The translations under genes were made by a program, and so were the position numbers. Under the pieces are notes generated by a model that made no database searches, was not told the origin of the DNA, and saw only the letters and a program-made list of their open reading frames with translations. Source: Microbacterium sp. cf046 (lineage in GTDB: Bacteria > Actinomycetota > Actinomycetes > Actinomycetales > Microbacteriaceae). From it: 64,000 bases of DNA. The stretch lies in NCBI RefSeq assembly GCF_900114345.1, contig NZ_FOZJ01000003.1:124001-188000 (forward strand), in the 5' to 3' direction. Numbering within the stretch: position 1 is the first letter of the stretch; each line of letters opens with the position of its first letter. This document shows positions 61,866-64,000 of the stretch, piece after piece.

Positions 61866-62764
61866 TGCTGTATTCGACGACCCCCGCGTCGGAGAAGCGG
61901 CGACTCTTCCGCGAGCGCCTCGCCTCGGGCGAGCTGCTGAGGTTCCCGGGAGCCTTCAACCCGCTGAGCGCGAAGCTCATCGAGCAGAAGGGCTTCGACG
62001 GGGTGTACATCTCCGGCGCGGTGCTCGCGGCGGATCTGGGACTCCCCGACATCGGGCTCACGACCCTCACCGAGGTCGCGGGACGGGGCCAGCAGATCGC
62101 GCGGATGACCGAGCTGCCCGCGATCATCGACGCGGACACCGGCTTCGGCGAGCCGATGAACGTGGCGCGGACGATCCAGACGCTCGAGGATGCGGGCCTC
62201 TCCGGGCTGCACATCGAGGATCAGATCAACCCGAAGCGCTGCGGCCACCTCGACGGCAAGTCTGTCGTCGATCAGGACACCGCGATCAAGCGCATCCGGG
62301 CTGCCGTCGACGCGCGACGCGACCCGAACTTCCTGATCATGGCGCGCACCGACATCCGCGCCGTCGAGGGTCTGGACGCCGCGATCGATCGCGCGAAGGC
62401 GCTGGTGGATGCCGGGGCCGACGCGATCTTCCCCGAGGCGATGCGCTCGCTCGAGGAGTTCGCGGCCGTCCGCGCCGCGATCGACGTGCCGATCCTGGCC
62501 AACATGACGGAGTTCGGCAAGAGCGACCTGTTCTCGGTCGACCAGCTGCGCGACGTCGGTCTCAACCTGGTGATCTGGCCGGTGTCGCTGCTGCGGCTCG
62601 CGATGGGTGCTGCCGGCCGCGGGCTGGATACTCTGAACGACGAGGGGCATCTCACCTCCAAGCTCGGCGAGATGCAGCACCGCGCGGACCTGTACGACCT
62701 GATCGAGTACGAGGCCTACAACCACTTCGACACTTCGGTGTTCAACTTCAACGTCAACCGCTAA
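61865..62764 (+). CDS. prpB: Methylisocitrate lyase
   Basis: A 299-residue PEP-mutase/isocitrate-lyase-fold enzyme that splits 2-methylisocitrate into pyruvate and succinate. LRFPGAFNPLSAKLIEQKGFDGVYISGAVLA, ADTGFGEPMNVARTIQTLEDAGLSGLHIEDQ, and the active-site loop NPKRCGHLDGK (catalytic Cys, family KKCGH/KRCGH) are all present, as is the C-terminal NMTEFGKSDLFS. It overlaps prpD by one base. Carbon from propionate (odd-chain fatty acids, valine, isoleucine) would enter central metabolism here. Confidence 0.95.
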   Translation: MLYSTTPASEKRRLFRERLASGELLRFPGAFNPLSAKLIEQKGFDGVYISGAVLAADLGLPDIGLTTLTEVAGRGQQIARMTELPAIIDADTGFGEPMNVARTIQTLEDAGLSGLHIEDQINPKRCGHLDGKSVVDQDTAIKRIRAAVDARRDPNFLIMARTDIRAVEGLDAAIDRAKALVDAGADAIFPEAMRSLEEFAAVRAAIDVPILANMTEFGKSDLFSVDQLRDVGLNLVIWPVSLLRLAMGAAGRGLDTLNDEGHLTSKLGEMQHRADLYDLIEYEAYNHFDTSVFNFNVNR

Positions 62765-62773
62765 CCCCGTTCA

Positions 62774-62824
62774 CCTGTCGCCGACTGCGCGGAATCGGTC
62801 ACCCGACCCGCGTGTTGTGACAGG
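62774..62824 (+). promoter_or_regulatory. Hairpin-like inverted repeat between prpB and prpC
   Basis: CCTGTC (62774-62779) and GACAGG (62819-62824) can pair in the 86-bp gap before prpC, the only real gap in the operon. It could slow transcription or shape relative expression of prpC. The pairing is short and may be chance. Confidence 0.25.
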
Positions 62825-62850
62825 GGAGCGAGACAGAAGAGGATCAGAGC

Positions 62851-64000
62851 ATGACCGAAACGATCGAGATCAAGAAGGGCCTCGCCGGCGTCACCGTCGA
62901 CTACACCGCGGTCTCCAAGGTCAATCCCGAGACCAACAGCCTGCTCTACCGCGGGTATCCGGTGCAGGAGCTGGCCGCCACGCAGCCCTTCGAGGCCGTC
63001 GCATACCTGCTCTGGTACGGCGAGCTGCCCACCGACGAGCAGCTCGCCGAGTTCGTGGCGGAGGAGCGCGCGAACCGCACGCTCGATGAGAACGTCAAGC
63101 AGGCGATCGACCTGGTGCCCCTGGATGCGCATCCGATGGATGTCATCCGGACTGCCGTGTCGCTGGCCGGGGCGTCGGATCCGGCCGCATTCGACAACTC
63201 GCGCGAGTCGGATCTCGCGAAGTCGAAGCGGCTGTTCGCGAAGCTGCCCGCCATGGTCGCCTACGACCAGCGCCGCCGTCGCGGCCAGGAGCTCGTCGAC
63301 CCGCGTGCGGACCTCGACTACTCGCAGAACTTCCTCTGGATGGCCTTCGGCGAGGAGCCCGATCCGGTCGTCGCACGCGCCTTCAACGTGTCGATGATCC
63401 TGTACGCGGAGCACTCGTTCAACGCATCGACCTTCACGGCACGCGTGATCACCTCGACGATGGCCGACCTGTACTCGGCCGTCGTGGGCGCCATCGGTGC
63501 CCTCAAGGGGCCGCTGCACGGCGGTGCGAACGAAGCCGTCATGCACATCTTCGACGAGATCGGCTCGGCCGAGAACGTCGGGCCGTGGCTGGACACCGCG
63601 CTCGCCGAGAAGCGCAAGATCATGGGCTTCGGCCACCGCGTCTACAAGCACGGCGATTCGCGTGTGCCGACGATGAAGGCCGCACTGGACACCCTCGTCG
63701 AGCACTACGACGCGCGCGAACTCGCGGCGCTGTACGACACCCTCGAGTCCGAGTTCGTCTCGCGCAAGGGCATCTACCCCAACCTCGACTACCCGTCGGG
63801 TCCGTCGTACAACCTGATGGGCTTCGACACGCTCACCTTCACGCCGCTGTTCGTCGCCTCGCGTGTCACGGGCTGGACGGCGCACATCATCGAGCAGGCG
63901 GCATCCAACGCACTCATTCGCCCGCTCTCGGCGTACAACGGCCCCGACGAACGACACATCGACGGCTACGTGCCGGATGCCGAGGCCACGGTGGACCGCC
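62851..64000 (+). CDS. prpC: 2-methylcitrate synthase/citrate synthase (3' truncated by window)
   Basis: At least 383 residues; the frame is open at the window end. It condenses propionyl-CoA (or acetyl-CoA) with oxaloacetate. Citrate-synthase motifs are present: LLYRGYPVQELA near residue 32, the catalytic His in LYAEHSFNASTFTARV, GPLHGGANEAV (His) and GFGHRVYKHGDSRVP. The short, non-allosteric type II-like length and the prpDB context point to methylcitrate synthase. ATG 62851 follows AGAAGAGGA. Only a few residues at the C-terminus should be missing. Confidence 0.93.
   Translation, partial: MTETIEIKKGLAGVTVDYTAVSKVNPETNSLLYRGYPVQELAATQPFEAVAYLLWYGELPTDEQLAEFVAEERANRTLDENVKQAIDLVPLDAHPMDVIRTAVSLAGASDPAAFDNSRESDLAKSKRLFAKLPAMVAYDQRRRRGQELVDPRADLDYSQNFLWMAFGEEPDPVVARAFNVSMILYAEHSFNASTFTARVITSTMADLYSAVVGAIGALKGPLHGGANEAVMHIFDEIGSAENVGPWLDTALAEKRKIMGFGHRVYKHGDSRVPTMKAALDTLVEHYDARELAALYDTLESEFVSRKGIYPNLDYPSGPSYNLMGFDTLTFTPLFVASRVTGWTAHIIEQAASNALIRPLSAYNGPDERHIDGYVPDAEATVDR

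Overview
This window is about 64 kb of very GC-rich, gene-dense chromosome (no gap above about 200 bp). The cofactor F420 genes, the coproporphyrin-type heme enzyme, the GTG/TTG starts, the 4-bp operon overlaps and the overall protein style point to a high-GC actinobacterium. The best fit is Microbacteriaceae, probably Microbacterium; this is inferred from protein character, not from a marker gene. I see no rRNA, tRNA, CRISPR array, transposase or phage structural gene.

Layout. 0-4.2 kb: the end of a LolD-like ABC ATPase, then heme genes (cgoX/hemY and hemD) around three small envelope proteins (YtxH-like, holin-X, DUF3618). 4.2-11.5 kb: F420 biosynthesis and use, with fbiA plus a TauE-type permease on + converging on a tightly coupled minus-strand operon fbiC > flavin monooxygenase > fgd > fbiD. 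The CofH half of this FbiC has no radical-SAM cysteine cluster. 11.6-18.6 kb: an ABC-2 exporter whose ATPase has a ~390-residue acidic tail with a Pro-Glu repeat, a 3-hydroxyisobutyryl-CoA hydrolase, an LssY_C protein, a small membrane protein and a J-domain/NERD-like protein.

18.7-37.9 kb: a sulfate-ester island. It holds two tandem 784-residue type I arylsulfatases (both CSPTR), a formylglycine-generating enzyme to mature them, a type III alkylsulfatase of the metallo-beta-lactamase fold, two SulP/STAS anion transporters, a heterodimeric ABC exporter, a HAD phosphatase, a VOC protein, a GAP-family membrane protein and a DUF2252 kinase-like protein. Together these would release, move and handle sulfate and the desulfated organic part.

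38-47 kb: a membrane protein, a D,D-carboxypeptidase, a TPP riboswitch controlling a thiamine-precursor ECF transporter (ykoEDC), an APH-like kinase, and two SDRs with an enoyl-CoA hydratase. 47-59.5 kb: LysE exporter, rlmN, an ABC1/UbiB kinase, a LysR with two aldo/keto reductases and a NUDIX protein, two paralogous membrane proteins of an unrecognised family, and a regulator/permease/ATPase export operon. 59.6-64 kb: a GntR-controlled methylcitrate cycle operon (prpD, prpB, prpC; the last is cut by the window end) for propionate use.

The signals most worth following are the cysteine-less CofH half of FbiC with a monooxygenase inside its operon, a 65-bp palindromic element present twice, the acidic-tailed ABC ATPase, the self-contained sulfatase island, and the twin operators in front of the prp operon.
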